Source: Mytilus galloprovincialis
Lineage: Eukaryota > Mollusca > Bivalvia > Mytilida > Mytilidae
NCBI RefSeq assembly: GCF_965363235.1
Contig: NC_134842.1
Coordinates: 7,157,112-7,221,111, forward strand
DNA: 64,000 bases
Direction: 5' to 3'
The notes under the pieces were generated by a model, which saw only the letters and a program-made list of their open reading frames with translations, did not search any database and was not told the origin of the DNA. Shown one piece after another: positions 24,101 to 35,639 of this stretch. Positions within the stretch are counted from its first letter, which is position 1; every line of letters starts with the position of its first letter. The translations under genes and the position numbers were made by a program.

Positions 24101-25024
24101 CAACCAGTCAACAGAAATATAGTAACTGACATATTGCCAAAATTTCTGATTGTTTTTTTCGGTCAGTCAAAACCATGCCGGCCATCACATTAAGAATCTC
24201 ACCTGTGTTAGGAGTACCCAATACATACCGCCTAAATGTCAACTGAGTTTGTAAGGCTTTAACTCGTTGTCCGCTCTCTAGGGAACGCAACTGTGTATCG
24301 GTCTCACTTGGTGTCTTCCACAAGCCCCCTACTTCCTGTAGCTTCTGTGTGAGTTCCTCTTTCTTTTCTCTATCACGCTGTCCCTAAGCCTCTTTCTTCT
24401 CCCTCTTCATGGCGAGTGCTTCCTGCTGTTGCTGACGAATGTCTGCTAACCTCTCAACATACCTCTGGCGTTGTTCCCTAGAATCTTCCCTGGCCTGGCG
24501 GAGAACCTTTAGATAATCAAAACAAACCTAAACTGTTAAAAGCAGGTTTTAAAGCTAAAACACATGAATTGTTTTATTTAAATGTTCTGATTATGGTCAT
24601 ATACATGTGAGTGCCATACAGTGACCTATAGTTGTTAATGTTTTTTTCAGTTTGGTGTGTTGTTGAGAGTTGTTTCATTGGCAAGCACACCTTCTTAATA
24701 TTTATACTAACTTTTTTGGGGAGATATCGATTCTTGCTCATTTTAACATTGTAATCAATTCATGTTTTCTCTACTATACTGATTCTTTTTCTATGCATTG
24801 TTAATGCAATTTTAAAGGTGCTTTTACTGTGATAAGCTATAGGGAATTTGACCCTTTATTTTACTTCAAATTACTGCTTTAATTGGTGGTATTGTAGCAC
24901 TTACTTTTAGCATTGAATAATTTAATTTGCTTTTCAAAAACACGCATGAAACATTTGCCACTGGACTTTAAGCAACCAACAATTAATCAAGCAATCATAA
25001 TTTTCATCATGCAAATTCTAGTAC

Positions 25025-26674
25025 CTGTTCACGATGTGCTTCATCCAAACTACCTAACCAGTTTGCTGTATGTTCTGTGTCCACATCGTGATCCCCTCCA
25101 TGGCGTTGGTGGTGGCCCTCGGCATGACTCTTATAAGGCTGTCCAACTGCGAGAAGATCCTTTCGGGTCCAGCATTCGTCCTGGGAACTGTCGCCGACTC
25201 CTGGAGAAGCTCGGGTGACCAACCTGTAGCATACTTACCACCCTCAATGTGGTCTTTCAGTTGTCTGCTACAAACAACCTTGAAAGATGAAAACAAAAGC
25301 TCTAGAATCTGTTGTGTAAGATTGTCTAACTGTGGGGAAGGACTTACCAATTTATCAAATACCTTATCCTTCTGGACTGTCTCCTCACCAAAGATGAATT
25401 CCTCTCCTTTCATCAAGGTTGAAGCGTCAGTGGACAATCTCGTGAAGGCGTCATACAGCTGATGATACAATGGGGTCAACTCGCTCACATGTCAATTCTC
25501 CTCCATAAATCTCCACATTGGCCCTGTCACCATTTTTGATACTATACCTAGTGCTCTGGCTCCTGCTTGAAAAGACAAAATAGAGAGATCAGCGTTCACT
25601 GCTGTAAATAGTCTATTATCTGCTTTATGCTCTTCTGCAAAGGCCAGAAGATCATTAAGTAGATAATAAACTCCTGCAGCATTGTGAAATAAAATGTTGA
25701 ATCTGTTACCTTTGAAGGAAGCTAGTGGCACTTCCTTTACCTGCCCTTGAGTGTGTAAAAAGTCTCGGAACTGTACTGGTTTCCCTGCTTTTTCACATCC
25801 ACGGTCCTGCACTGCCTTACATACTGTCCGTACCAGTCTCGTTGTACCTGATTCACCTGCTATACTGTATCCTCCTGGTAAGGTAGGGGCTCCATCCTTC
25901 TCACCAGAGTGAACAAGACTCTCCCACAATGAAAGAGTCTTGTTCGCCTGCTCTGACAGACCTACTAAAAAATGAAGACACCAAAAGAAATAATTAATGG
26001 TAATATACCTCTCTCTCTGTACTACAGTAAGGGTGTCCCAGTTCTCAACGACATGTGGTAAGGCTTTCTCTCTCCATTCTGACAGTGAAGTAAAGAACTT
26101 CTTGTTGACACTGGCCTGGTCGCTAACTGTGTTCTTTATCTTTACTGCTACCTGTCTTACCTGGTCATTATCATCACCTGTCATCTCTGTAATGATGCCC
26201 GCCAGTAACTTTCGATATGCCTCTGCATCTCCACCTGCCATATCACGCATTCCCATGCACATGGTTTTACCTGATATAGAAATTGAAATTACACCATAAT
26301 GATGTCCAAATTTAGTGGTGCCATCTGGCCCGACAGTAATATTACCTTCAGAGGCCTGTATCTCTTCCTTCAAGTGAACAAGAGCTACACTCCTAGCCTC
26401 CAACAACATGTACTTGGCAAATGTCGATCCAGGTAGTCGTTGCGGGGTCATACCAGTAATCTTCTCCATTACAGTCTTTATGATCTTTGGGACATTCTTT
26501 GCTCCAACTCTCATACACAACAGCTCCATGTAGACCTCTCGTATGATGTCTGTATACCTACCATCATGAAAGGTTACAATTTCTCGCTGGTTCAAAAAGG
26601 CTTCCATCTGCTCCTGACACTCCAAATACCGACCTTGCCAAAATGCTACCTCCTCTTTCAACTCGTCAATTCGT
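25025..26674 (-). pseudogene. Core exon (exon 4) of the transposase-like gene
   Basis: This exon joins exon 3 across a 50-base intron (26724-26675; donor CAG|GTACTA, acceptor CCAG) to give KEQVRRIDELKEEVAFWQGR. It carries the three conserved-looking blocks: an Asp in GPDGTTK, an Asp in NTVSDQ, and WCLH. The frame is open from 26674 to a TGA at 25494-25492, continues in the same frame (HVSELTPLYHQLYDAF...) and then needs a one-base shift near 25075 to reach ANWLGSLDEAHREQ and the donor at 25024. The TGA could be a CGA-to-TGA transition. The antisense frames here are shadows. Confidence 0.7.
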
Positions 26675-27019
26675 CTGGAAAAAAAATATTATCTGGTCTC
26701 TCATTATCAATACCTTTATAGTACCTGACCTGTTCCTTAAGGTTAACCTTTTCCCGCTGCAGTTCTGTGATGGTGTTGGACATCTCCTGAACTCTACCCT
26801 CTGCACCTCTACCTACCTCCTGTTGCTGTTGGATTTCTTCTGCAATATGAGTGATTAAAATTAGTACATTCTACAATTTTTCTATTTGAACATAAAAATT
26901 TGCATCTAGTATATTTTAATATAATTAATATACATTCAATGAAGGTATATAACTTTGTAAATGTTATTCACAAATTTTATATTATACAGTTTTGAAATTG
27001 CTTGGTTGGCTGTATATTT

Positions 27020-27115
27020 TTTTTTATCTGAGCGTCACTGATGAGTCTTATGTAGACGAAACACGCGTCTTGCGTACTAAATTATAATCCTGATACTATT
27101 TATGTTGCCATGTTT
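27020..27115 (+). repeat. Interspersed repeat fragment
   Basis: GAGCGTCACTGATGAGTCTT followed by TAGACGAAACACGCGTCTTG recurs at 56045-56130 (with CGCGCGTCTGGCGTAC). Lies in the intron between exons 2 and 3 of the minus-strand gene. Confidence 0.6.
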
Positions 27116-27346
27116 GGGTGCAAATGGTTTTTTTTTTTTTTTTTTGGTCCTTTTATATATTTTTTACTTCTTTTTTGGGGGGTATGTATCAGTTGTTTAA
27201 CTAATTTAATCATGTGATATACAATTTAATCATGAGTTGACTTATTTGCCATAATGAAAGAACATAATTTACAGTAAATTGTTCCGTGTATTTTTTTTAT
27301 TTTACTTTTTGTTATATTACAATTTTCAATGTTTTATAATGCATAC

Positions 27347-28304
27347 CCGTCTTTGACCTCTCTTTGTCAGCCATTTCCTTGTAGTGGTCCTTCAACCGCC
27401 TAGCCGCCTTCAGTTGTTTGCTCTTTCCATTCAGACGCAACTTCAACACCTCTGTTTCCTTCTGGTACTGGGTAGTGGTTGCATCCCCTCTCTGCTCGGT
27501 CTGTTTTTTCTCTTCCTCTAACTGCTGGTTCCTGGTGACTAACTTCTCATGTTCTTCCTGCATAGAGGAAAAAGCATTAGCCAAGGATTCAACTAATCCT
27601 CTGAGCTCTACAGGAATATTAACCTCTCCTACCCTCAGATTAAGGGATTTTAATCTGTCAACCAAGACATCACTGCTACCAGGCATGTCAAACTTCTCTT
27701 TTCAGCACCTCTATCTGGCTAGTCTGCTTTGCTTTCTTCATCTTTTTCATTCTATCAACTTCTCTCTTTACCCTAACATGCATGGTGTTCTTCTCGGTGT
27801 CCGTCATCTTGGTAACTTCAAATAAAGAGCAAACTATACCATGAAATCTCTCTACTTTATTAATACTGCTATACTTATCTAAATACCTGTGGACTTCCAT
27901 CAATAGTCCTAGACACATCTGTCCAGAAGAAAGCTTCCTAGAGGCACCTATGTTAAGTAAGTCTGCTTCCGTCAGTCCATTTCGTCTGAACTCTGGTAAG
28001 TACTCCAATTCATCTCTGGTCCTGGCGTCTGGATAGAGGGGCATACATACCTGTGTTGTTGTAGTAGGATCTACTCTATCCAAGTGATTTCTCAGAAAAT
28101 GATAGATGGGAAAGCAGGCTTCCCCATCTATCATACCTACCAACTTACTCACCCTGGACTGTATCTTACCAATATCACTCCAGACCATATCCGCCATACT
28201 TACTGTGGACTGAGTACCACTCATCATTCCATCCCCAGATGGCCCTACCTCATACTCAGTCCCAAAACGTCTACTGGCATAGTCAGCTATGCTTCTCATG
28301 TCAT
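27347..28304 (-). pseudogene. Exon 2 of the transposase-like gene, frameshifted
   Basis: Acceptor TTTTCCAG|AT at 28304 joins exon 1 in phase (RRPFTYDDMRSIADY). The first frame ends in EVLKREV-stop at about 27688; one base off, the next frame continues as MPGSSDVLVDRLKSLNLRVG and then a long coiled coil (EEHEKLVTRNQQLEEEKKQ). A single-base indel near 27690 explains both. The exon ends at a GTATGC donor (27346-27345). Confidence 0.7.
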
Positions 28305-28434
28305 CTGGAAAAAAAATATGTACAAACCATTCACAAAGACTTACAAAAATTTTACCATAAACTGCTAAATGGTGTTGGCTCGTTAATTATTAGAAGAGTC
28401 GGAATTAATTCTGCTATTTCTTTACTTAAATAAA

Positions 28435-28810
28435 TGTACTATGAAGGCCGCACAGTGACCTGTAGTTGATAATTTCTGTGTCATTTGGTCTCTTGTGGAC
28501 AGTAATGTCTTATTTGCGTTCATACCACATCTTCTTTTTTATATTAATACCATATCCTTTTAATTACATATTATGTATTGTATAGTTGTTAATTTTTGTG
28601 TCATTTGGTCTTTTGTGGAATGTTGTCTCATTTACAATCAAATATTTTTTCTATATAAATACAATATTTTCTTCTGGGTACATATAACATAGTTTAACTA
28701 ATGGGCTTTTCTCATTGGTGAAGTCTATAGGATGACCTATAGTTGTTAATTACAGTGTCATTTCTGTCTCTCGTTGAGAGTTGTCTCATTGACAATCATA
28801 CCGTTTTATT
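28435..28810 (+). repeat. Three tandem-like fragments of the mussel-type repeat
   Basis: Three truncated ends of the repeat described at 6740 lie in series (about 28440-28525, 28585-28645, 28715-28805), each with GACCTATAGTTGTTAAT-like text then GAGTTGTCTCATTGACAATC-like text. They sit in the first intron of the minus-strand gene. Confidence 0.55.
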
Positions 28811-30321
28811 TTTTTTTTTCATTTTTTTTCATTTTATAAAATCATACAAAACAAAAAACAAAAATTACATACCATGTATCTCCAGAACTCAAAAAAAAAA
28901 ATTAAACTAAAATGATGAAAAACAAAACAAAATAAATGCAAAAATAAAGTAAGTTTAATAAAACTAAAGATTACAAAATACATGTACACTAGTACTTTAA
29001 AATGAATATCTGGTTCTTGTCAGTCTGCATACTAGTACATGTAGAATATTAATTTACTTCATTCTGAAATAAATCTTAGAATGATAGAAAACAATTCTGA
29101 AATTTAAATGCAAATAGGGTTTCATAAGAAATGTACATACTACAGAAAGATAGATATGGATGATCCTATGGATTAACTTTAAACTGCTATCATGGTTATT
29201 CCAAAGATATGGGGGGTTGATTTTTGGGATTGATACTTTCGGGATGTTAGGGATTAATGTTTTTAAGCCCGGGATTTCAGGATCAGGACCCCACCCCAAT
29301 GATCTGAATTTTTATTACAGAATTTGTGTAAAGGAAAAATATGATATTTAAGTAGTAATAGTACATAAGTTATGAGAAAACACAGCATCTGTAATCCTGT
29401 TTAAACATTAATGTGTCAGTGAAAAGGCAAAAATATCAAATTACAAAATGAATTAAAAGATAAAAGTGACATAAAACTCCAAACTGAAGGCAAAAAATAA
29501 AACCTGTAAACATCAACTAAAAGTCTTAAGTAAATAAAAAATAACTGAAATAAAGATAAAACAAAACAAACACAACAAAATAAACTGAAATGAAAATGAG
29601 ATAACAATATGTTTAGACATTGTATAAGTCACAATTTAAAAATTAAACAAGATTCAAAGTTCTTGTTTAAAATGTGTCACACATTTCAAACCGTGATCAT
29701 ATTTAAAGAAAATAACTTTGTGTATTATGACCAGCACACCAGTTTCCAAAATAAAACATTTGTATGATATTATCATATAGTTTTAATAACAATTTTACAA
29801 TCAAAAACATAAATGTAATGTGTGCAAATTCTCCAAAACTATCATAGCCAATTTTGACTTCAAACTTCTTTGAAAAATAAAAATATTGTTCATTATGCCT
29901 GGTCCACAAGTAAGGAACAAATATATACTTAGTTACTTATTATTCTATGGGTGGAACAAGAGATTTTTGGCTTAAATAAAAAATAGTAATGTACTGTTGG
30001 CTGTGCAATGTAAAGCACCGAAAATTCCGAAAATTATGAATGAATAAAACCCGAGATATTCCGAACGGATGACACTCAAACGTTAGGAGAATTTACCTCA
30101 TTACATATTCATATTTTATAAAATGGGCAATTGGGAGCATTTAAAAAAACATGCTGGTAGAAAGTCCCTTTCACTTTATAGATTAACAATTATGCAAAAA
30201 AAAAAACAATTTGGAAACAGTTTAAAGATTTTTCTTTGGAATTTTATCGAATAAGAAATTCTCCTCACTGAAGTCGGATCAATTTTTTTTTTTTTTTTTA
30301 TGATATAATATATGTACTTAC
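28811..30321. other. First intron of the minus-strand gene, no gene seen
   Basis: Very AT-rich with poly-A and poly-T runs. Open frames here are low-complexity. The strong donor for exon 1 (G|GTAAGT) is at 30321-30320. Confidence 0.45.
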
Positions 30322-30409
30322 CATACGTGAATGGCCTCCGTGACCTATGTCCATCGTTGTCAACACCCTCAGTCAGCAGTCCGTCCAAAAACGAGTCGGT
30401 AAAAGGCAT

Positions 30410-31514
30410 TTTTCTCAAGGTAAAAAACTACGTACAACCAATGTGGCGGATTTGTAATTTTCGGTAATCAAGAACAGATAACTCTTCGCGCTAAATTTTT
30501 TGTCAAAACAACGCCCTGATCATACAAATATTCAATCAATTCCGCAAGCCGCTATTGTTTTCCATGTCAAACCATGGATACGTATGGAAGGAGAAAGTTC
30601 TGGAATTTACGAATCCGAGTGTCAGTGGTGTTTACAAAGGCGAAAACATTTTTGTTTTTACATCTTATTTAAAGATTTTTTTTTTTTTTCTATTCTGAAA
30701 ATCGATACCTAGGTATGACTGACAACCGGATCATAAAACTTCAATATATTTCCAAAATTTTAAGCCATCGATGAAGAAAATCGGACTAATAACAGCTTGC
30801 GGAATTAATTTCAAAATCAGAAAATAATTTTGACATATAGTTTTTACGGCGGCCATTTTTTTCAAAACTTCTCCACTTATACTTTTTTTTTATCGTACGA
30901 ACTCACTGCAATACCTATAAAACTTATATATTTAGAAAGATAAATGTCTGAACTTTATTTGCATATCAATTGTTTGCCCATACAATATATTTTTCACCTT
31001 TTTCAAAGCAACTGAAGTTGGGTAAAATCCGACATTTTTGCCGTCGCAAGGAAGTTATTACGTTACGATAATCGCATTGGCGACCTCCCTAATAGAGAAT
31101 TTACATGTAACGATGGATTAAACAAGAGAAATTTACCGATCTGATTTATCATGGTGCTTTAGTTTTGACTTTTTAAGATTTTTTGTATAAACGATCTGAC
31201 TGCTTTGTCATATTTTGATAGAGAACCTACAGCTCTTCTTGTGTGCACTGACTGCAAAGTTTGGCAGAAGCCGAGAAAGATTTAAAAAATTCATAAATGT
31301 GTTAATGTGTACGGTATTCTGCCTACTTACATATAATGTAGGCTTTTAAATTACTTGGTAAATTTGCCAAAAAACAAAACAATTGTTTCGTAGTGATGGA
31401 ATTCATGTGTTTCCTTTTAAAACGTTTGCAGGTGCAAAATATAAGAAGAGTTTCATCACTGTACTTCGTGGGATATAATCCATGAATATATATTACCTTT
31501 AAATCTTCTTACTG
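30410..31514. other. Upstream region of the transposase-like gene
   Basis: No gene recognised on either strand. It would include the promoter of the minus-strand gene starting at 30409. A 70-codon frame at 30500-30712 has no recognisable domain. Confidence 0.35.
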
Positions 31515-32790
31515 CATATTACATCGTGCATTTGCAATTTTATTTTAAGAAATTAAGATCTTCTACTATCAAAATTATCAAAACAGAACATCACATTTCT
31601 AATTTAGAAACCTACATTGATCAAGGAATTATTCCGAAAGGATTAGTTTTATAAGCCTCCCCACTTACAACAGGAGAAAGGTCAAACAGATTTTTCCATA
31701 GTTGGAATAACATTCTATACAACAGTTCTTTTAGTCTGATGGATCTTTTACGCCAAGAAGCAATTCATCAAGTAAATTATTTATATAAACTACGTGATAA
31801 TTTGCACTGCCGATCTCGTGAACAATTGTCTGATCCTGAACTTGCCGAAATTCTAGTACGTCTTGGTGATATCAACCGTATTGAATCACACAAGCTCCAC
31901 GTCAAACAGATTAACAAATTTAAACGTGTTGGTGTGCAAATTAACCACTCTTTAATCAGACCCTCTAAAAAATCAAATAAAAAGCCTCAAAATCGTAGAT
32001 TTCAAAGAAAAATTCGAGTTCCGACCAATCCTATCAACACGGTTGTCAATTTCTCTACAGTCTCTTTATCTGATGACGAAACTAAAATCTTGTCTAAGGG
32101 TTTGAATCTTTGCCCTACTCCAAGTAAAATAGATAATATGAAACTGGGAGATGACCTTGATAACTTTGCCAGAACCCTCAGAATCAAAGAATATTTTGGT
32201 AACAAGGATAAAGAGGTGGCAAATGAGGAAGACTCAGGCACGTCTGACTCGGAGGAAGAAATCAAAATTCCGCATTTTAAAAAGAAGAGTTCATGGATTC
32301 CAAAACCTAGTAAATCTGCTACACTGGAAGATGTTATCGAAAAAATAAAATCGGATGTTGTTCATCTAGCTAGCAACAAGTACTCGTCATTTTATAACAC
32401 CTCTCTGATGAGAAAAAAGCCATACAATTGCTGAGAAATCGTGATGATATTGTGATAAAACCAGCAGACAAGGGCAGTGCCGTTGTGATAATGGACAAAG
32501 CTTACTACATCGCGGAAGCAGTACGTCAGCTCTCTAATGAGAGATTTTACTATGACCCTACTTCCGAGTTTAGTTCCAAAATTATCACTGCATTACAAAC
32601 CATGTACGATGACGGTCACATAGATGCATGTGAATTATGCACAAGAAAGGTTACAGAGTTAAAATCAAGTGAGAGAAAATTGAGAAACGAATTGGTCCGT
32701 CTACAGAATGTGTTTCTAGAACGTCTTTCTAGAGCTGATAAAGATGGTAAGTATAATAAAGATTTCTATGAACTGAAAGAAGTACAGTAA
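31515..32790 (+). mobile_element. Penelope-like retroelement, N-terminal part, broken
   Basis: A coding stretch resembling the N-terminal region of Penelope-like element proteins: EHHISNLETYIDQGIIPKGL, a TAA (31652-31654), FFHSWNNILYNSSFSLMDLL, a basic region, VVNFSTVSLSDDETKILSKG with LNLCPTPSK, then a frameshift near 32430 into [20 protein letters not shown] and [19 protein letters not shown]. The [12 protein letters not shown] motif is the first reverse-transcriptase block. The catalytic RT core and the GIY-YIG endonuclease are missing. After GHIDACEL the frame changes character to a charged coiled-coil-like tail ([20 protein letters not shown] ...) ending at TAA 32788-32790, which I do not recognise. 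Confidence 0.8.
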
Positions 32791-33683
32791 TAAGCAAAAA
32801 TGGAAAAACCGAAATGTATGCAAAGACTTATAGATGGATCTGCAAAACAGAAAAAAAAACTGACTACTAAATAATAAAAACTGATACAGAGTAACCGTAA
32901 CTCGCTTACTCGTCGCGTAATCACATATTTTTATTGTAATTAGATTGGAGTACTAGTACATTGCTTAGAGGTAGGTTTTAACTCCACTGGTTCTATAGGA
33001 AAGTTTCCTACTGCACATCCGTCATTTATTGAATATAAATATAAGTACAGCCTAAAATAAATTGTTCTACGATTTGCATTCATTTTGTAAGCTTTTATAT
33101 TTAAATATTTTTTGTAATTTTTCCCGATGATCATCAATTGTTTTCAGTTTTATAAAATCATGGTTGATATGAATTGATAGCAAATGTGACACAAAGTTGT
33201 TTACTTAAAGACCTTTTATCTTTCGAAACAATAACAAATCGGTTTGGTATGAATTTTTTTCGACATAAGGATGTGCGATTGAATAGGTTACTTAACTGTT
33301 GTTTATCTGGCCAAGGCAGACAACTTGTTGTTTAATTATGAGTTGTTACCAGTGACTACATCGATCGTGGACTAATGGCTTTCAGTTTTGAGTAATATTG
33401 GCATATTTACAAACAGGCTTCTTAACATAATAGAAACCATGATGAATTACCCCCTCCTCCACCAACAAAAATACAGGCCAAAATAAAGGTCTAACAAATC
33501 GCGTAACGCTGCACCTGTCACTAACAGAAAGGTTATTCGCTTGAAACCTGATTATAAGTTTATAAATCGAATAAAAACTTGCAAACTTCAAAGAAAGCTT
33601 AAGCCGTTTACCTTCCTACTAGATAAAACAATTTAATCTAAAAAAAATATACAAATTAAATTTTCCATTTTGTTTTCATCAAG
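32791..33683. other. Unannotated AT-rich stretch
   Basis: No coding or RNA feature recognised. May hold the upstream exon or intron of the C1q-domain gene that follows. Confidence 0.35.
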
Positions 33684-34141
33684 AGTATAGAAAGACGAGG
33701 GAGTTTATAGGATTTTCGGCACATATGTCTCAAGGTTTTGTAAATGGCCATAGTAGTTCATTGTCACAGGGGAAAATGCTGATCTTTGACCAGACAGAAA
33801 CTAACACTGCTGGTGTCTACAACACCAATACGGGCATCGTCCAAGCACCATCTAGTGGAATGTATGCCTTTACCTGGACAATTTGTGTAGACAGTAACAC
33901 AAAGATGGGTGGAGGATATGGGGAATTTGGAACAGAGTTGGTTGTTGATGGACGGATTTGTTGAAAAGTACATGCAGACACAGAAACTTACGGTGATGAT
34001 GTCTGTTCTACTGGATTCATAATGAAATACGTCAGAGAAGGTGGAACTGTTTATTTGAAAAATACATCTAACCATCAAGGTCGTCTTCTAAGCAACGACG
34101 GTCAAACACGTACAACATTTTTAGGATGGAAACTAAACTAG
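33684..34141 (+). pseudogene. C1q-domain exon with one in-frame stop
   Basis: In one frame: FIGFSAHMSQGF, SLSQGKMLIFDQTETNTAGV, YNTNTGIVQAPSSGMYAFTW, then TGA at 33962-33964, and in the same frame KVHADTETYGDDVCSTGF, VREGGTVYLKN and TTFLGWKLN-stop (34139-34141). This is a complete globular C1q domain (about 135 residues) of the secreted C1qDC type, which is strongly expanded in bivalves and used in innate recognition and aggregation. The single TGA lies mid-domain after DGRIC and would remove the C-terminal half of the jelly roll. No signal peptide is seen; the 5' part is probably on an upstream exon (acceptor near 33683). It could be a recent pseudogene, a segregating null allele or a base-call error. 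Confidence 0.8.
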
Positions 34142-34714
34142 ATAATCTTATATCAAGCTGAATGAGGATCGTGAAATATATGTTTTGTTAATTATTTGTA
34201 TACTTATTATAAGATACGTAACAATCCCGTTTATATTAATGAATATTACTTCAGCGACAAATTAAGATATTCAAATCGATATATCAAGCTGCGTCAATAC
34301 TATCACCTTTTTATTTTTATAGTTAGATAAGGTTTTGTTTATATGTAAGTGAATATTATATCTCTTCCTGTCTGTCCACCCTTTGTCATCAGTAAGTTAA
34401 ATATATGTAATCATCCCCTATTTATTTTATTTTTTCAAAGTTGCAAACGATGAGTAAAAGGACATGAAACATTTTGATAACTCATCTACAGTCATTCGAT
34501 CGATTAATTCGTGATGACGATCATACAACGTTGTAGTGATTTCAGTTCATGTTCGATACAATTAATATCAATCTTTTACAAGTTATTTTTTTGTTTTTGC
34601 AAACCATTAGTTGCTTTTCATTACTTAGCAATAACAAAAACAAGACTCATCTTAGTTTTATGAATAGAAGGATGGGGTATATGCCGATAAGATACATGTA
34701 GCATCCCCAATACA

Positions 34715-35437
34715 AAGATGCATCTCGTTGACCGAGTGGTCTTAGTATAAAAATAAGAAGATGTGGTATGATTACCAATGAAACAACTCTCCACAAGAGA
34801 CCAAATGAGATAGAAAATTAAAACTATACGGCCTTCAACAATGAGCAAAAACCCATACCGCATTGTCAAGTATTATCGGCCCCGAAACGACAAATGTAAA
34901 ACAATTCATACGAGAAAACTAATGGCCTGATTTGTAAAGCAAATAATAACGAAAAACTAATATGATACACATCAACAAACGACAACCACTGAATTATATG
35001 CTCCCGACTTGGGACAGGCACATACAGAATATGGTGGGGTTAAACTAGTTTGCGGGCGCCGAACCCTCTAAGTAACCTGGGACAGTGGTGTATCAGTACA
35101 ACATAAGAACAAACTATAAAAGTCAGTGGAAAATGGCTCAACTCATCAGATCGATACAAAGCAGAAAGACATCTAACAACAACACAGACCGGATGTGGCA
35201 GGGTACTTATACATCCTTACAACAAAAAAGACACTAAGTACAGCTCTGATAGTACTAGCATATACTGACAGGTGCGTTCGACTCCAATCTTAATTGACTA
35301 GAGTTGCCAATTTTCCTGCAAAAGGTCTGGTTCTGTTCTGTCACTCCGGCATCCTCCACCAAAATAAATTGGCCATTATTGTATAGCCTATAGTGCTGAA
35401 AGTGGCGTTAAACACCGAAAATCGATCAATCAATCCA
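34715..35437 (+). mobile_element. tRNA-derived SINE, split by another repeat
   Basis: The head at 34715-34743 contains GTTGACCGAGTGGTCTTAG, like a tRNA Leu/Ser A box (TGACCGAGTGG). Past the inserted repeat, 35244-35437 continues with GTGCGTTCGACTCCAATC (B box GTTCGANTCC), a body, and the end GGCGTTAAACACCGAAAATC plus ATCA repeats (GATCAATCAATCC). With the insert removed, the A-to-B box spacing is about 30 bases, normal for a tRNA promoter. AAAGA flanks both ends, a plausible SINE target duplication. Confidence 0.65.
34744..35243 (-). repeat. Full-length copy of the mussel-type repeat, nested in the SINE
   Basis: Reverse orientation of the 6740-type repeat: AAGAAGATGTGGTATGATTA, TACGGCCTTCAACAATGAGC, ACTTGGGACAGGCACATACA, GTGGGGTTAAACTAGTTTGC, then GTGGCAGGGTACTTATACAT and AGACACTAAGTACAGCTCTG. 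TAGTA occurs on both sides, consistent with a short target duplication inside the SINE. No coding potential. Confidence 0.65.
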
Positions 35438-35639
35438 AAGACAAAAAACCTCTTATGACATTATTAAGTTTGTTACCTTGAAATATTGTTTACATGACGC
35501 GTAGTAGTTTGCTGAAACTCCGTACAAAAGAGACAACTATCAATGTACAAAAGAAGGGAAAGGTTTTAAACGGCAATGTAAATAACTTTACAGTTCTACC
35601 CAAATTGGACTGTTTTTATATTCTAATGCAGATCAGCTA

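Larger units (their letters stand above)
24203..30409 (-). pseudogene. Five-exon transposase-like coiled-coil gene, disrupted
   Basis: Five exons join in phase on the minus strand: 30409-30322 (ATG; MPFTDSFLDGLLTEGVDNDG), 28304-27347, 26839-26725, 26674-25025 and 24506-24203, about 1,040 codons, continuing past a good donor (CAG|GTGAGA) to an exon not found. Exons 2-3 and 5 are rich in E/K/Q coiled coil; exon 4 is a globular core with VGPDGTTKFGHHYGV, NTVSDQASVNKKF and NYFFWCLHFLVG. I recall this layout from large uncharacterised proteins of marine invertebrates, possibly derived from a DDE/RNase-H-like transposase; that is memory, not a search. Disablements: a one-base frameshift near 27690, TGA at 25494-25492, a frameshift near 25075 and TAG at 24386-24384. 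Splice sites are intact, so the decay is recent or the indels are assembly errors. Introns are filled with repeats. Confidence 0.7.

Noticed and set aside
25070-25462. 130-codon plus-strand frame, and others at 25997 and 27418
   Set aside because: Antisense shadows of the minus-strand transposase-like exons, whose splice sites and coiled coils support the minus strand.
27125-27150. Long T run as a LINE or SINE poly-A tail
   Set aside because: No element body could be defined next to it, and homopolymers are common throughout the window.
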